Part shown: piece after piece, positions 25,047 to 35,179 of the stretch
Layout of the letters: every line of letters starts with the position of its first letter
How positions within the stretch are numbered: the stretch's first letter is position 1
Source of the DNA: Epiperipatus broadwayi
Lineage: Eukaryota; Onychophora; Udeonychophora; Euonychophora; Peripatidae
Direction: 5' to 3'
DNA length: 64,000 nt
Assembly: GCA_028023455.1 (NCBI GenBank)
Contig: JAQFVV010012536.1
Coordinates: 2,190,001 to 2,254,000, forward strand
Program-made: the position numbers and the translations under genes
Notes under the pieces: generated by a model
Databases searched by the model: none
What the model saw: only the letters and a program-made list of their open reading frames with translations
Told to the model about the DNA's origin: nothing

Positions 25047-25800
25047 AGATCTAGAAATGACTGAAATACATTTAAATTCTCTTGATAATGCTAAAGAAAG
25101 GTAAAGAGAGAGTGTAAATAATAAACAAAACTTTGTAAGATACTGCCATGTAGGATATAGATTCATCTCTTAATCACTACTACTATCTCAGTTAATGATA
25201 TTACCAATTTTAATTGCTTTTATATTAATTTGCCCTGTCCGCATTTCTATCGGTATCTCAACATTTTTGAATTAACAATAAAAAAAAATTCATTTTTCAT
25301 TAGAACTCAAACTCACAGCCTTACCCTTTCCAAGGAAACTCTTTAATAATTAAACCAATGGAAATATTACATTTGTTGAATAAAATTTTAATATTGATTT
25401 CATTGTTTAATTAATTAATATATATATATATCTGATGGAAACATGACATATGTGGAATAAAATTTTGTTTATATTGATTTACTTAATTAATTAAAATAAT
25501 TAAAAATCCAGTACATACATATTTTTATGTAGTGGTCAATCACATAATATGTAAATTTAAAATTTTTTGTTAGAGGGCATTTTATTTTCATGTCTTATTA
25601 AATTATAATTTTTGACAGATTTTTTCAAAAGTAACCTTTATTAGTTAAAAGATTACAAAAATTTCCAGGTACACTTACCCATTGAGGATTATAATGTGTT
25701 CAATGTTACATGGTAAAACAATTATTGACCAGGTTTATATAAAGTGCATATGCTCGATAACAATTATATCCATAAAAGGGTTATGATAATTTTGATTAAT
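25045..25800. other. A+T-rich non-coding DNA
   Basis: A short diverged direct repeat is visible ('acatttgttgaataaaattttaatattgatt' type at about 25370 and 25450). No gene. Confidence 0.4.
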
Positions 25801-25819
25801 GTGCATATATACATGGATA

Positions 25820-26085
25820 ATAAACTCTTGACCCACAGCCGAGCCATGTCAAGACCATTATAGGTATCTCTTTCTCCCAATTAACAGTCCAAATGTGCAG
25901 GGACCACATTTGGTCTACCTGCTCAAAATTGGAAAGCCAACTAGGGAAAAACTAACAAGTAACAAGCACAGATCTGCACTGCCCAAAACCAACCTATCAA
26001 GGGTACAGCAGCCGACCAGAGCAAGAATGGCAGAGACTTTGACCAGGTACCCTCCTGGCAGGTTTTCCAGGTAGTGGCAGATTTT
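25820..26085. other. G+C-richer island, unidentified
   Basis: This 260-bp stretch is clearly less A+T-rich than its surroundings and contains a small hairpin ('caaatgtg' and 'cacatttg' near 25891-25910). Its minus-strand translation has no family I recognise. It may be the body of an unknown SINE or a decayed exon-like remnant. Confidence 0.35.
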
Positions 26086-26189
26086 TTTGTAGTTTTAATC
26101 ATTTTTAAAATAATATGTAAATATAACTAAAAAGTAAAAAAATAAGATGTAACAAAAAATTAAATAATGTTTTTACGTAAATAGCTGAC

Positions 26190-26479
26190 TAAAAAGTACC
26201 AAGTAACAAAATAATCCCCTCTCAGTTAATTTGCCACTCTTGGAAAATACCAGTGATCTTAAGAATCTAGACTTGTTATAAAACAATTGGAAATTGCAGG
26301 AATATTGTCATTTTATAAAAGCATTTGAGACCTGTTTCATTTTTTATGATTTATTTGAGCCTCAAATGCTTTTATGAAATGACAATATTCCTACAATTTC
26401 CAATTGTTTTATAACAAGTTGATCACTGGTACTTTCCAAGAGTAACTGAGAGATAATTATTTTATTTTGTACTTTTTAG
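26190..26479. mobile_element. Hairpin MITE
   Basis: Arms of about 120 bp (from 'aaaaagtacc' at 26191 to 'actttttag' at 26471) are imperfect reverse complements. Shared blocks include 'gacaatattcct', 'ttataaaagcatttgag' and 'ccaattgttttataacaag'. There is no coding content. The right end abuts a family B fragment. Confidence 0.75.
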
Positions 26480-26604
26480 ATGCACAAGCCTTCTGGCATC
26501 CATTGATTACTATGGCTTGTACTGAGTGGCACTACTGTATGGACAGTTTTTACCTGTTTTAATAAGTTATGAGCATGCATACAAAATGGTGATCATGTGA
26601 TATG
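26479..26604 (+). repeat. Family B partial copy
   Basis: It carries the 3' half of family B ('gccttctggcatcc' to 'gatcatgtgat') without the ribozyme part. The PLE palindrome has inserted at its end. Confidence 0.7.
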
Positions 26605-27679
26605 CACATAAAAGTATAAATACAATTTATCCAAACTTCAAACACGTTTTAGCAAAACTTTATTTGTACATACACCTACATTTCGACTGAGCTGCAATCT
26701 TCTTCAGAACTATGATATAATGAACAAAATAAAAAAACATAACTATATAATAACACCATAAAAAATTTTAAACAATAAAAAATTAAAAACAACATAAAAT
26801 ATATATATATTAAAAAAACTGAAATAAATAATCAAACCCAAATAAAACAATTAATATAAAATAATATAAAATGTACTACATAAATAAAAAATAAATATAA
26901 ATTATACATGTGTATTCTTAACTTTATACATATATACATTCAAGGACAACTATTAATCTAAATATTATCTATTTTATTATTATTAACAATCTACTAATTA
27001 TCTGTATTCTTCATAAACTTAAACTTTATGATTAGTAACTAAAATTCTTTTAATTTTAAATCATAATATTTATTATTTTCTTACTCATTCTTCTTTTAAA
27101 ATTAATATTTTATATTTATTATTATTGAATATTTAAAACCTATAAACTTTATAATCTTTATACTTACTAAGATTATTTTGATCTTCTAAATAAAAAAAAA
27201 TGAAAAATCGTTTTTTTTTTCAAAAAAAATATCTTATACCCTAGCTCCCTCTATTACATATTATTTAAACTAAATATATATCCCCTACAACTCTTTATTT
27301 ATATATTTTTTTATTTTACACTTTAACTTTTATTATTATTATATAATACTCATAAATTTATATTATACTTCTTTATATGTTTTTATATATTCCCTACAAC
27401 TTTATTTACATATATATTTTTTTATATTTTATTTTATATATTTTAACTTTTATCATTATTTTTATATAATTCTTATAAATTTTTATTATACTATTTTATA
27501 TGTAAATATTATGCTAAGTTTATTAATTTATTTATTTATTTTTTTATTATTTAATATCTATAAATATACCCAAATTTATACTCCTATTTAACCTAACCAT
27601 TTTTTATCATCCCCAACTTGTTTATAAACAAGTATCTCTTTACATATTTACCTCTATATATCTTACTTAATAACTATAA

Positions 27680-28639
27680 CTATATCAATCTCATCCTAAT
27701 TCTAGAATCTCTATTAAATTCTGGTTTTATCTTTCTTATTAATATAGCTTCTTTTATTTTCCTTTCTTTAATACTTTTCGTATATAACTTCACTTTTATT
27801 GAACTTTGTGTAAATTTGTGTCCTGTTTCTTTTGTATGTATATATATATATATTGGCGATTTATTATCTGCCATGTGATGTTTTAATCTTGTTTTTATAG
27901 AATTTTTTGTTTCTCACACATATTTGTTATCAATCCCACTATCTAGACATTGTTTGCATTTTATCACATATACTCCATTAATTATTTCTTTATTATATTT
28001 ATTATATCCTATGTATTTGTTATCTATCAATTTTAATAGGTTTTCTCTTTTTTTATTAACTATTTTTGTATTAATTATTCTTTTATATCTTTTATTAATC
28101 TTCTTTATAATTTTGTTAAACTTTTTCACTATGATATTATTATTTGTTTTTATTCCTATATATCTATTTTCACCTTTCTTTTTTTCTTCACTCTTTTCAT
28201 TTTTATTTATCTTATACTCTATTTTTCCAATACTTCTTTTAATTATATATACAGGGAAACCATTCATTTTTAATACATTGATTATTAAATCTTTTTGTAT
28301 ATTATAATCTTCTTTCCTTGAACAATACATTGCAGCTCTGTATATTCTTGAATATATACAACCAATTTTATATTGCCTATCAATGTTGGAAAACCAATTT
28401 GTTATTTTGTTACCAATATTATTTTTTTTATAAACACTTGTCTCAATACACCATTTTTTATCTATCAATTTCTTTTGAAATATTATATCCAGATATGCAA
28501 TTTTATTATTCTCTTCCTTCTCAACTGTAAATTTTATATTCTCCTCTATTTTATTAATATCATTAATAAACCAGCTTATTTGTCTTTGACTTTTATTAGA
28601 AATCATTAAATAATCGTCTACATATCTGTTAAAAAACAA
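27680..28639 (-). pseudogene. Penelope-like element RT and GIY-YIG endonuclease, left copy (5' truncated)
   Basis: The reading frame starts inside the reverse transcriptase at the catalytic 'NRYVDDYLMI' box (two Asp, residues 8-9) because the element is truncated. Next come 'NIKFTVEKEENNKIAYLDI' (PLE-typical motif after the active site), 'TSVYKK', 'RIYRAAMYCSRKEDYNIQK' and 'NGFPVYIIKRSI' (RT thumb), a basic linker, then 'GVYVIKCKQC....DNKYV', the start of a GIY-YIG nuclease. A TGA stop at 27914-27916 replaces the Gly expected in 'YVGETK'. The nuclease resumes as 'MADNKSP...ETGHKFTQ' and ends near 27680. A full PLE protein is around 800 residues; the N-terminal half is missing. This family primes cDNA synthesis at nicked DNA. 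The TTG at 28637-28639 is not a true start. Confidence 0.9.
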
Positions 28640-28661
28640 AGGAGAAAGTAAAAATGCTCCT

Positions 28662-29640
28662 TTGTTTTTTAACAGATATGTAGACGATTATTTAATGATT
28701 TTTAATAAAAGCCAAAGACAAATAAGCTGGTTTATTAATGATATTAATAAAATAGAGGAGAATATAAAATTTACAGTTGAGAAGGAAGAGAATAATAAAA
28801 TTGCATATCTGGATATAATGTTTCAAAAGAAATTGATAGATAAAAAATGGTGTATTGAGACAAGTGTTTATAAAAAGAATAATATTGGTAACAAAATAAC
28901 AAATTGGTTTTCCAACATTGATAGGAAATATAAAATTAGTTGTATATATTCAAGAATATACAGAGCTGCAATGTATTGTTCAAGGAAAGAAGATTATAAT
29001 ATACAAAAAGATTTAATAATCAATGAATTAAAAATGAATGGTTTCCCTGTATATATAATTAAAAGAAGTATTGGAAAAATAGAGTATAAGATAAATAAAA
29101 ATGAAAAGAGTGAAGGAAAAAAGAAAGGTGAAAATAGATATATAGGAATAAAAACAAATAATAATATCATAGTGAATAAGTTTAACAAAATTATAAAGAA
29201 GATTAATAAAAGATATAAAAGAATAATTAATACAAAAATAGTTAATAAAAAAAGAGACAACCTATTAAATTTGATAGATAACAAATACATAGGATATAAT
29301 AAAGATAATAAAGAAATAATTAATGGAGTATATGTGATAAAATGCAAACAATGTCTAGATAGTGGGATTGATAACAAATATGTGTGAGAAACAAAAAATT
29401 CTATAAAAAGAAGATTAAAACAACACATGGCAGATAATAAATCACCAATATATATATATATATATATATATACATACAAAAGAAACAGGACACAAATTTA
29501 CACAAAGTTCAAGAAAAATGAAGTTATATATGAAAAGTATTAAAGAAAGGAAAATAAAAGAAGCTATATTAATAAGAAAGATAAAACCAGAATTTAATAG
29601 AGATTCTGGAATTAGGATGAGATTGGTATAGTTATAGTTA
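28662..29640 (+). pseudogene. Penelope-like element RT and GIY-YIG endonuclease, right copy (5' truncated)
   Basis: This mirror copy of the left frame has 241 codons without indels and about ten amino-acid differences (for example ISN/IFN and DIIF/DIMF). It has the same YVDD catalytic box and the same TGA codon replacing Gly in the GIY-YIG nuclease (29385-29387). An expanded (TA)n run at 29447-29472 disturbs the nuclease frame further. Because truncation point and stop are shared, both copies derive from the same already defective template or from a fold-back copying event. The end of the nuclease ('KERKIKEAILIRKIKPEFNRDS') is readable to about 29630. Confidence 0.9.
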
Positions 29641-30559
29641 TTAAATAAGATATATAGAGGTAAATATGTAAAGAGATACTTGTTTATAAACAAGTTGGGG
29701 ATGATAAAAAATGGTTAGGTTAAATAGGAGTATAAATTTGGGTATATTTATAGATATTAAATGATAAAAAAATAATAAATAAATAAATTAATACACTTAG
29801 CATAATATTTACATATAAAACAGTATAATAAAAATTTATAAGAATTATATAAAAATAATGATAAAAGTTAAAGCATATAAAAAAATATATATGTAAATAA
29901 AGTTGTAGGGAATATATAAAAACATATAAAGAAGTATAATATAAATTTATGAGTATTATATAATAATAATAAAAGTTAAAGTGTAAAATAAAAAAATATA
30001 TATAAAGAAAGAGTTGTAGGGGATATATATTTAGTTTAAATAATATGTAATAGAGGGAGCTAGGGTATAAGATTTTTTTTTTGAAAAAAAAAACGATTTT
30101 TCATTTTTTTTATTTAGAAGATCAAAATAACCTTAGTAAGTGTAAAGATTATAAAGTTTATAGGTTTTAAATATTCAATAATAATAAATATAAAATATTA
30201 ATTTTAAAAGAAGAATGAGTAAGAAAATAATAAATATTATGATTTAAAATTAAAAGAATTTTAGTTACTAATCATAAAGTTTAAGTTTATGAAGAATACA
30301 GATAATTAGTAGATTGTTAATAATAATAAAATTGATAATATTTAGATTAATAGTTGCCTTGAATGTATATATGTATAAAGTTAAGAATACACATGTATAA
30401 TTTATATTTATTTTTTATTTATGTAGTACATTTTATATTATTTTATATTAATTGTTTTATTTGGGTTTGATTATTTATTTCAGTTTTTTTAATATATATA
30501 TTTTATGTTATTTTTAATTTTTTATTGTTTAAAATTTTTTATGGTGTTATTATATAGTT

Positions 30560-30728
30560 ATGTTTTTTTATTTTGTTCATTATATCATAGCTCTGAAGAA
30601 GACTGCAGGTCAGTCGAAATGTAGGTGTATGTACAAATAAAGTTTTGCTAAAACGTGTTTGAAGTTTGGATAAATTGTATTTATATGATATTACGGCAAA
30701 CATAAATAAAAGTGTGATTTTGGTAATA
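30560..30728 (+). repeat. PLE 3' terminus with hammerhead-like motif and one-sided extension
   Basis: The motif CUGAAGA, stem GACUG/CAGUC and GAAA near 30593-30625 is the PLE-type hammerhead relic; its mirror image lies near 26683-26715. U4 and helix III do not fit an active ribozyme. It is followed by 'acaaataaagtttt', a possible polyadenylation signal. The 47 bp from 30682 to 30728 lack a mirror image on the left side. Confidence 0.65.
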
Positions 30729-30744
30729 CACATAAAAGTATAAC

Positions 30745-31255
30745 TTAAAAATTTATTTTTTTTATATTTTATTATACATCGTATTTTTAAATTTAAAATT
30801 CATAGAACCATAAAAGAAATAATAATGAGTTTTTTGACAATCTTTATCAAAGTAAAACATAATAAAACTAATAATATTGATAGAACTTAATTTGACCTGT
30901 TATAAGCCAAAAATATTCAGCAAGCGTATGCCTTTATTGAATTATTATAAGTTCTGGTAAAACTATATATCAACATTGTTCAATAAAAAAAGGTTCGATC
31001 ATTTGTTCTTAACAAAGGTAGAATTGGAATTCCAGTGTTGTAAGCTCATAACTGTTATATTTTTGCCATATGCTTAGGAATTACAATATGTGTCTTGACT
31101 CCTGATAATGTAGAGATATCCCCTTCACAAAATGAAAGCTTTTTGTACTTTCTCTGATGTTTTGAGAAACATTTTATCTGGATCTGAGATTTTTTTCTTT
31201 TGTTTATCTTTCTGTAGTGTTTACATAGTGCAAAATGCCTAAACAATAAGAGAAG
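30745..31255. other. A+T-rich non-coding DNA upstream of the U2-like sequence
   Basis: I looked for an snRNA-type proximal sequence element 50-60 bp before 31260 but cannot define one, as the consensus is lineage specific. Confidence 0.35.
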
Positions 31256-31259
31256 TAGT

Positions 31260-31446
31260 ATCGCTTCTCAGCCTTTTGGCTAAGATCAAAGTGCAGTATC
31301 TGTTCTTATCAGCTTAATATCTTATACACTTCTTAATGGGGGCCAGAATATTAAACTTATTTTTGGAATTAGGTGGAGAGTTAGGGGCTTGCTCCACCTC
31401 CATCATGGGTTGACCTGGTATTGCAGCACTTCCAGGAATGGTCCAC
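31260..31446 (+). ncRNA. U2 snRNA-like sequence, probably a diverged copy or pseudogene
   Basis: The first 60 bases match the highly conserved 5' domain of U2, the spliceosomal RNA that pairs with the intron branch point ('atcgcttctc', 'ccttttggctaagatcaaa', 'agtatctgttcttatcag'). The Sm-like site 'atttttgg' and the 3' stem-loops ('gcttgctcca' and 'cctggtattgcagcacttcc') are also present, and the length (about 187) is normal. Two points suggest a pseudogene: the branch-point recognition sequence is GCAGTA instead of GTAGTA, and stem IIa/b ('cttatacacttcttaat') has lost its pairing. Other copies of U2 must exist elsewhere in the genome. Confidence 0.85.
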
Positions 31447-31469
31447 TTTTACTTCCAGAGGAAAAAAAG

Positions 31470-31919
31470 AAGAGGGGTATAAAAAACTAGGAATCACATT
31501 AATAGATATGTTAAAAATTTATGATGAGTAGAGGATCCTTATTGAAAGACATATGAATATTGCAAAAGAGGATACATTCATTAAACATATAATGATATTA
31601 GAAGGCAATAAAGAATGCAGTGAGTACAATTAAAAACAAGAAATTGAAGTATTAGGTTTATTAAAATAAAATTGAAGAAACATGGCACAAATATAGAAAA
31701 GAATTGTATGAAGGAAATGAAATGTATACGTTAGTGAGTAAGGAAGAATTTCAAAGGGATTTTAATCAACTGGGATCATCAATTTTGAAATATGAACTTG
31801 GAAAGTCAAGGAATGTAGTAGGAATAGTTGGAATTCTAGATGATATATTAAAATCCTTGCAAAACCAATTTTTTCTAAATTGCAAAATGAGATGTATGTG
31901 ATTAGAGATGTACTTTAAG
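31470..31919 (+). pseudogene. Non-LTR retrotransposon remnant, region before the RT
   Basis: Plus-strand translation gives a linker and the 'ELYEGNEMYTLVSKEEF' and 'ILKYELGKSRNVVGIVGILDDILKSL' stretches, corresponding to the '..EILK.E...AI..LK..KA.GxDGIP.ELLK' region just before the RT of many animal LINEs. The 65-codon frame 31704-31901 covers it. It continues after the foldback insertion at 31920-32341. Confidence 0.75.
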
Positions 31920-32341
31920 ACTTTGAAAATAAAATAATTTAATATATCAAGCACACAGTTCTTCTTTTCAAAATAGTTCATAAATATCCAATGTAGAAAT
32001 AAAACAAACTAACTCCTTTTTAAAACTTGTTTTTTATATGACTATAATCATGAAAAAAAAAGTCCAACGTTTCGACTATTTTATATAGTCTTTTTCAATG
32101 CACACTTATCTCATTCCCCTTTCCTATTACCAACAATCAGTGATTGTTGGTAATAGGAAAGGGGAGTGAGGTAAGTGTGCCTTATTGTTGGTAATAGGAA
32201 AGGGGAGTGAGATAAGTGTGCCTTGAAAAAGACTATATAAAATAGTCGAAACGTTGGATTTTTTTTTTCATGATTATAGTCATATAAAAAACAAGTTTTA
32301 CAAAGAAGGAGTTAGTTTGTTTTATTTCTACTTTGAAAATA
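31920..32341. mobile_element. PLE-type foldback (family E) with 12-bp TSD, inserted in a LINE
   Basis: The direct repeat 'actttgaaaata' at 31920-31931 and 32330-32341 flanks the insertion. The ends are inverted copies ('tagaaataaaacaaactaac' at 31994-32013 against its complement at 32310-32329). Both arms carry the PLE-like motif 'tagtcgaaacgttgg' (plus near 32243-32257, mirror near 32072-32086). The left side has a 62-bp extension (31932-31993) without a mirror. The centre contains a tandem duplication of about 46 bp ('ttgttggtaataggaaagg'). Confidence 0.8.
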
Positions 32342-32925
32342 CATTGATGACAATATCAAAAAATAGTGCCAAACAATATGAAGAGCACTAAACTTTGAAC
32401 TTAATTTAAAGATTATAACTAGAATCATTTATAAGTCAATCAAAAATAGGATTAAAGAAAATTTGTTAGATGATCAGTTTCAATTTACGAGAAATAATTA
32501 GCAAAGTATTAATGACTTTATTGATATAGAAAAAGCATTTGATAATGTAGACTGGTGCATATGTTTCAGAGCATTATTAAATGCTACAATAAATTGTAAA
32601 AAAAGAAAACAAATGTTATATCTATACAAGAACCAAACTGCTATTATTAGCAGAGAAACTATGAAAGTATGATATAACATAAAGAGTGATTTGAAAATAA
32701 ATGGAAAACTATTTAATACTATAGTTTTTGTGAATGCTATGATTTTAATAGCAGAGAATAAATTTGATTTATAGTTGATGTTAAATGAATTTAATGATTT
32801 ACAGGGGAAAAAAATGCAATGTGAAAATTAATAAAGGAAAAAACAAAGATAATAAAATGTTCAAAAAAAGTGAAATAAGATGGACACATATTTGTTAAAC
32901 ACTTATGAAGCTTAATAATTCAAAC
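32342..32925 (+). pseudogene. Non-LTR retrotransposon remnant, RT palm region
   Basis: This continues the same LINE after the insertion: 'LNFELNLKIITRIIYKSIKNRI', 'DDQFQFTRNN', 'DIEKAFDNVDW' (RT motif A with catalytic Asp) and 'QMLYLYKNQTAII', the stretch common to a widespread animal LINE lineage. Stops and frameshifts show that it is dead. The sequence fades near 32925, where an oppositely oriented LINE begins. Confidence 0.8.
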
Positions 32926-32944
32926 AGAAGAAGTAATGGATACC

Positions 32945-33672
32945 ATCACCAATAATATTCTATCCCATGAATGGATCCAGAGAGTAGTCACATCATCAAT
33001 TCATTCATTTTTCCACATCCTCTTCATTGCCCAGCTCTTAAATTCTATGTAACTCTTCCTGTTTCTTATATCATCCAATAATGTCAATTTTTTTCATCTT
33101 TTATTCCTATTCCACTCACCATTCCCTCCAAAAAATCTTTCATTAAAGTAGGCTTTCTTTTAATTATATGTCCAATGCAGTTTCTCTCTCTATTTCTAAT
33201 TTCCTCAATCAATCTTTTTTTATTTATTTACTCTTTTCAAAACTTCATTTGTTGTTTGATTTATTTCACTGATTTTTTCCATTCTTTTCCATCACTATAT
33301 CTCAAAGGCTTCCAAATCTGTTCCTAATTTTATTACTCATTGTTTAGTTTTACAACCATACAATAGTACACTCCACACATAGCCTTTAATTAATGTTTTT
33401 CTTAATTCTGTCTTCAAAGGTCGAGAAATATTTTCTTTCTCTTAATAAATGCCTCTTTTGCCAATACTATTGTTCTCCTAACTTTAACTTCATTTCTTCC
33501 ATTCTCACTCAACCAATTACCCAAATATCTAAATCCCTTTACTTGTTGAACTATATTATTATGGATTTCAATTTGCAGACATTTTGCATTCTTTCCTATT
33601 CATAAGCACTTAGTCTTTTCAACATTAATCTTCATTCTATACTCCACACCTCCTTTCTCCAATTTACTCAAT
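32945..33672 (-). pseudogene. Non-LTR retrotransposon remnant, C-terminal half
   Basis: Minus-strand reading from 33672 downward gives 'SKLEKGGVEYRMKINVEKTK', 'QVKGFRYLGNWLSENGRNE' (post-RT 'YLG' box), 'VRRTIVLAKEAF.KRK', 'NLEAFE...WKRMEKISEINQTTNEVLKRV' and 'NCIGHIIKRKPTLMKDFLEG', all typical of the LINE lineage with 'W.R.l.kI.w....n.evl.rv'. Stops interrupt it. It is the continuation of the RT piece at 33962-34130. Confidence 0.8.
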
Positions 33673-33961
33673 ATTTTCTGAATACATATATTACTTTTTA
33701 TAAATCTCTACATATACCCTTTAATGTAAATTTTTTTATATAATTCCTTTAATTTCCTAACAGTTTCAACTGTCCTGTAGTCTTCATTAGAGAAAAGTTC
33801 TGATGAAGACTGCAAGACAGTCAAAACTGTTAGGGAATTAAAGCAATTATATAAATAATTTAGCATTAGAGTGTATATGCGAAGATTTATAAAAAGTAAT
33901 ATATATAAATATATGAAGGAATGCAAAAAAAGTAAAGGAGAAGATATAAGAATTTTCTGAA
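33673..33961. mobile_element. PLE-type foldback (family F) with 10-bp TSD, inserted in a LINE
   Basis: The direct repeat 'attttctgaa' at 33673-33682 and 33952-33961 flanks a palindrome with a short centre near 33799. A hammerhead-like motif is present on both strands; on plus it is CUGAUGA, GACUG/CAGUC stem, AAAAC at 33802-33828. The right side carries an extension of about 45 bp (33907-33951). Taking out the insertion and one repeat copy joins the LINE frame ('KYLQKIL' to 'SKLEKGG') without a gap, which confirms the borders. Confidence 0.85.
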
Positions 33962-34130
33962 GATACTTTTTATCCTCAGCTATAAAAGACATATCATCTG
34001 CAAATCTTATATACTTTATTATTCTACCTCCAACATTTGCTACTCCACAGTCTAAATAATTATTTAACATGTTTTGTAAATAAATAAATAGTGATACATA
34101 AACATTAAAATTTTCCAAGCCAAATGAAAA
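33962..34130 (-). pseudogene. LINE reverse transcriptase fragment with FADD box
   Basis: Minus-strand frame: 'LNNYLDCGVANVGGRIIKYIRFADDMSFIAEDKKYLQKIL'. FADDM is the RT catalytic motif C, with two Asp. It is the upstream part of the LINE remnant at 32945-33672, split by the foldback insertion. Confidence 0.85.
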
Positions 34131-34164
34131 TTTTTAACCTCTAAAAATATATTCTTTCACATTA

Positions 34165-34445
34165 AAAAACATGCCCTTATATGAATTAGAGACATGGACA
34201 GGGCATCACTTGGATATAAAAAGGATACATTACAAGACTATAAAATGTGCTGCTGACATTACATGATGAAAATATCATGGACAGCCTGGATGAAAAGTGA
34301 GTAAGTGTAAAATCAGATTGAAGAAGGTAGAAGTATTTTAAAAACCATCATCCAAAGAAAAAGCAGTATGGTCAATTATTTGATGAGACATTCAAAGGAC
34401 TGCCAAAAAGAGGCAGATCTAGTAGCTGTTAGAGTAAATTGGTCT
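34165..34445 (+). pseudogene. LINE C-terminal fragment
   Basis: In shifting plus frames I read 'YELETWTGHHLDIKRI', 'ISWTAWMKSE' and 'GRSILKTIIQRK...HSKGLPKRGRSSSC', equivalent to the 'GAETWTL...', 'R..LLK.I..RK..W.GH..RH' and 'GkRGRGR' segments of the same LINE lineage. Confidence 0.65.
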
Positions 34446-34679
34446 TATAGATATGTAAATTATCTGATAATGGAGAAAAAGCTAAATGATTATTTCCTAC
34501 CTATTTCTGTGAGTTAAGGAGTGTTAAGTTGGCTATGGCTCACAATGGCTCAAATGAGCTCACTTGTTAAAGCTTTAAGAACTTTATGATTATTTACTAA
34601 ACACAACTACGATTATTAAAAAAAATTTAATTTTAAAAAATTACATATAATTATAATATTTGTGTTGTTGACATTAGTA

Positions 34680-34905
34680 ATATATCATTATCATCATCAT
34701 CAACCATTATCACTCCATGAAGGTCCTCCAAGTTCAATCCATCTTTTCTGATCTTTAGCTTCTCTTCACCCCATCATCCCTGCACACTTTCTTATTTCAT
34801 CCATCCATTTCACATGTGGTCTCTTTTTGGGTTTTTTAGAATCTCTTGGAATCCAGTTTAAAATTTCAATTGTCCATCTACTATCATTAGCAATATATAT
34901 TTCAT
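34680..34905 (-). pseudogene. LINE 3' end with (GAT)n tail
   Basis: This reverse copy of the end seen at 3140-3290 has an ATCATCATC run at 34690-34700, then 'ccatcttttctgatctttagcttct' type sequence coding on minus for 'K..KDQKRW'. It continues with the complement of 'DWIPRDSKKPKRDHMW'. Confidence 0.7.
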
Positions 34906-35179
34906 CATATATTTAAATCATAAACCACTATAAGCTAAAATTATAGAATGGTATTGAATTTTACATATAAATTTATATCTTATAATGATCAGAAATAATG
35001 TTGAAAATATTTTAAATTATTATTTTTTTAATTTATTAGAAAAACCATTTTTGAGTAGAAGATATAGTACAGATAATGAATTGTCATATAGAATAAGTTT
35101 TGGCAAAAAAATGAATACAAGTTCAAAAAGAAGAAAATTCTTTGGTTGCAAGTCCAAGATCCCATCTTCATTGAGCGAG

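Larger units (their letters stand above)
26605..30742. mobile_element. Penelope-like element palindrome with 14-bp TSD
   Basis: Two 5'-truncated copies of one PLE lie head to head. The left arm is 26619-28644 (minus), the spacer is only 12 bp (28645-28656), and the right arm is 28657-30681 (plus). The arms differ by point changes and one net indel over 2 kb. The direct repeat 'cacataaaagtata' at 26605-26618 and 30729-30742 is the TSD of the whole structure, so it entered as one unit. A 47-bp extension (30682-30728) is present only on the right. PLEs are known to make TSDs of variable length (roughly 10-15 bp) and inverted or truncated partners. Confidence 0.9.

Noticed and set aside
27618-29693. 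Open frames antisense to the PLE proteins (27924-28307, 28994-29479, 29442-29693, 28318-28609)
   Set aside because: They are shadows of the PLE reading frames with low-complexity Leu/Ile/Phe content and mirror each other because of the palindrome.
26683-30625. Active hammerhead ribozyme at the ends of the PLE palindrome
   Set aside because: The motif CUGAAGA...GAAAUG has a core change and no proper helix III/H17, so I list it only as a relic.
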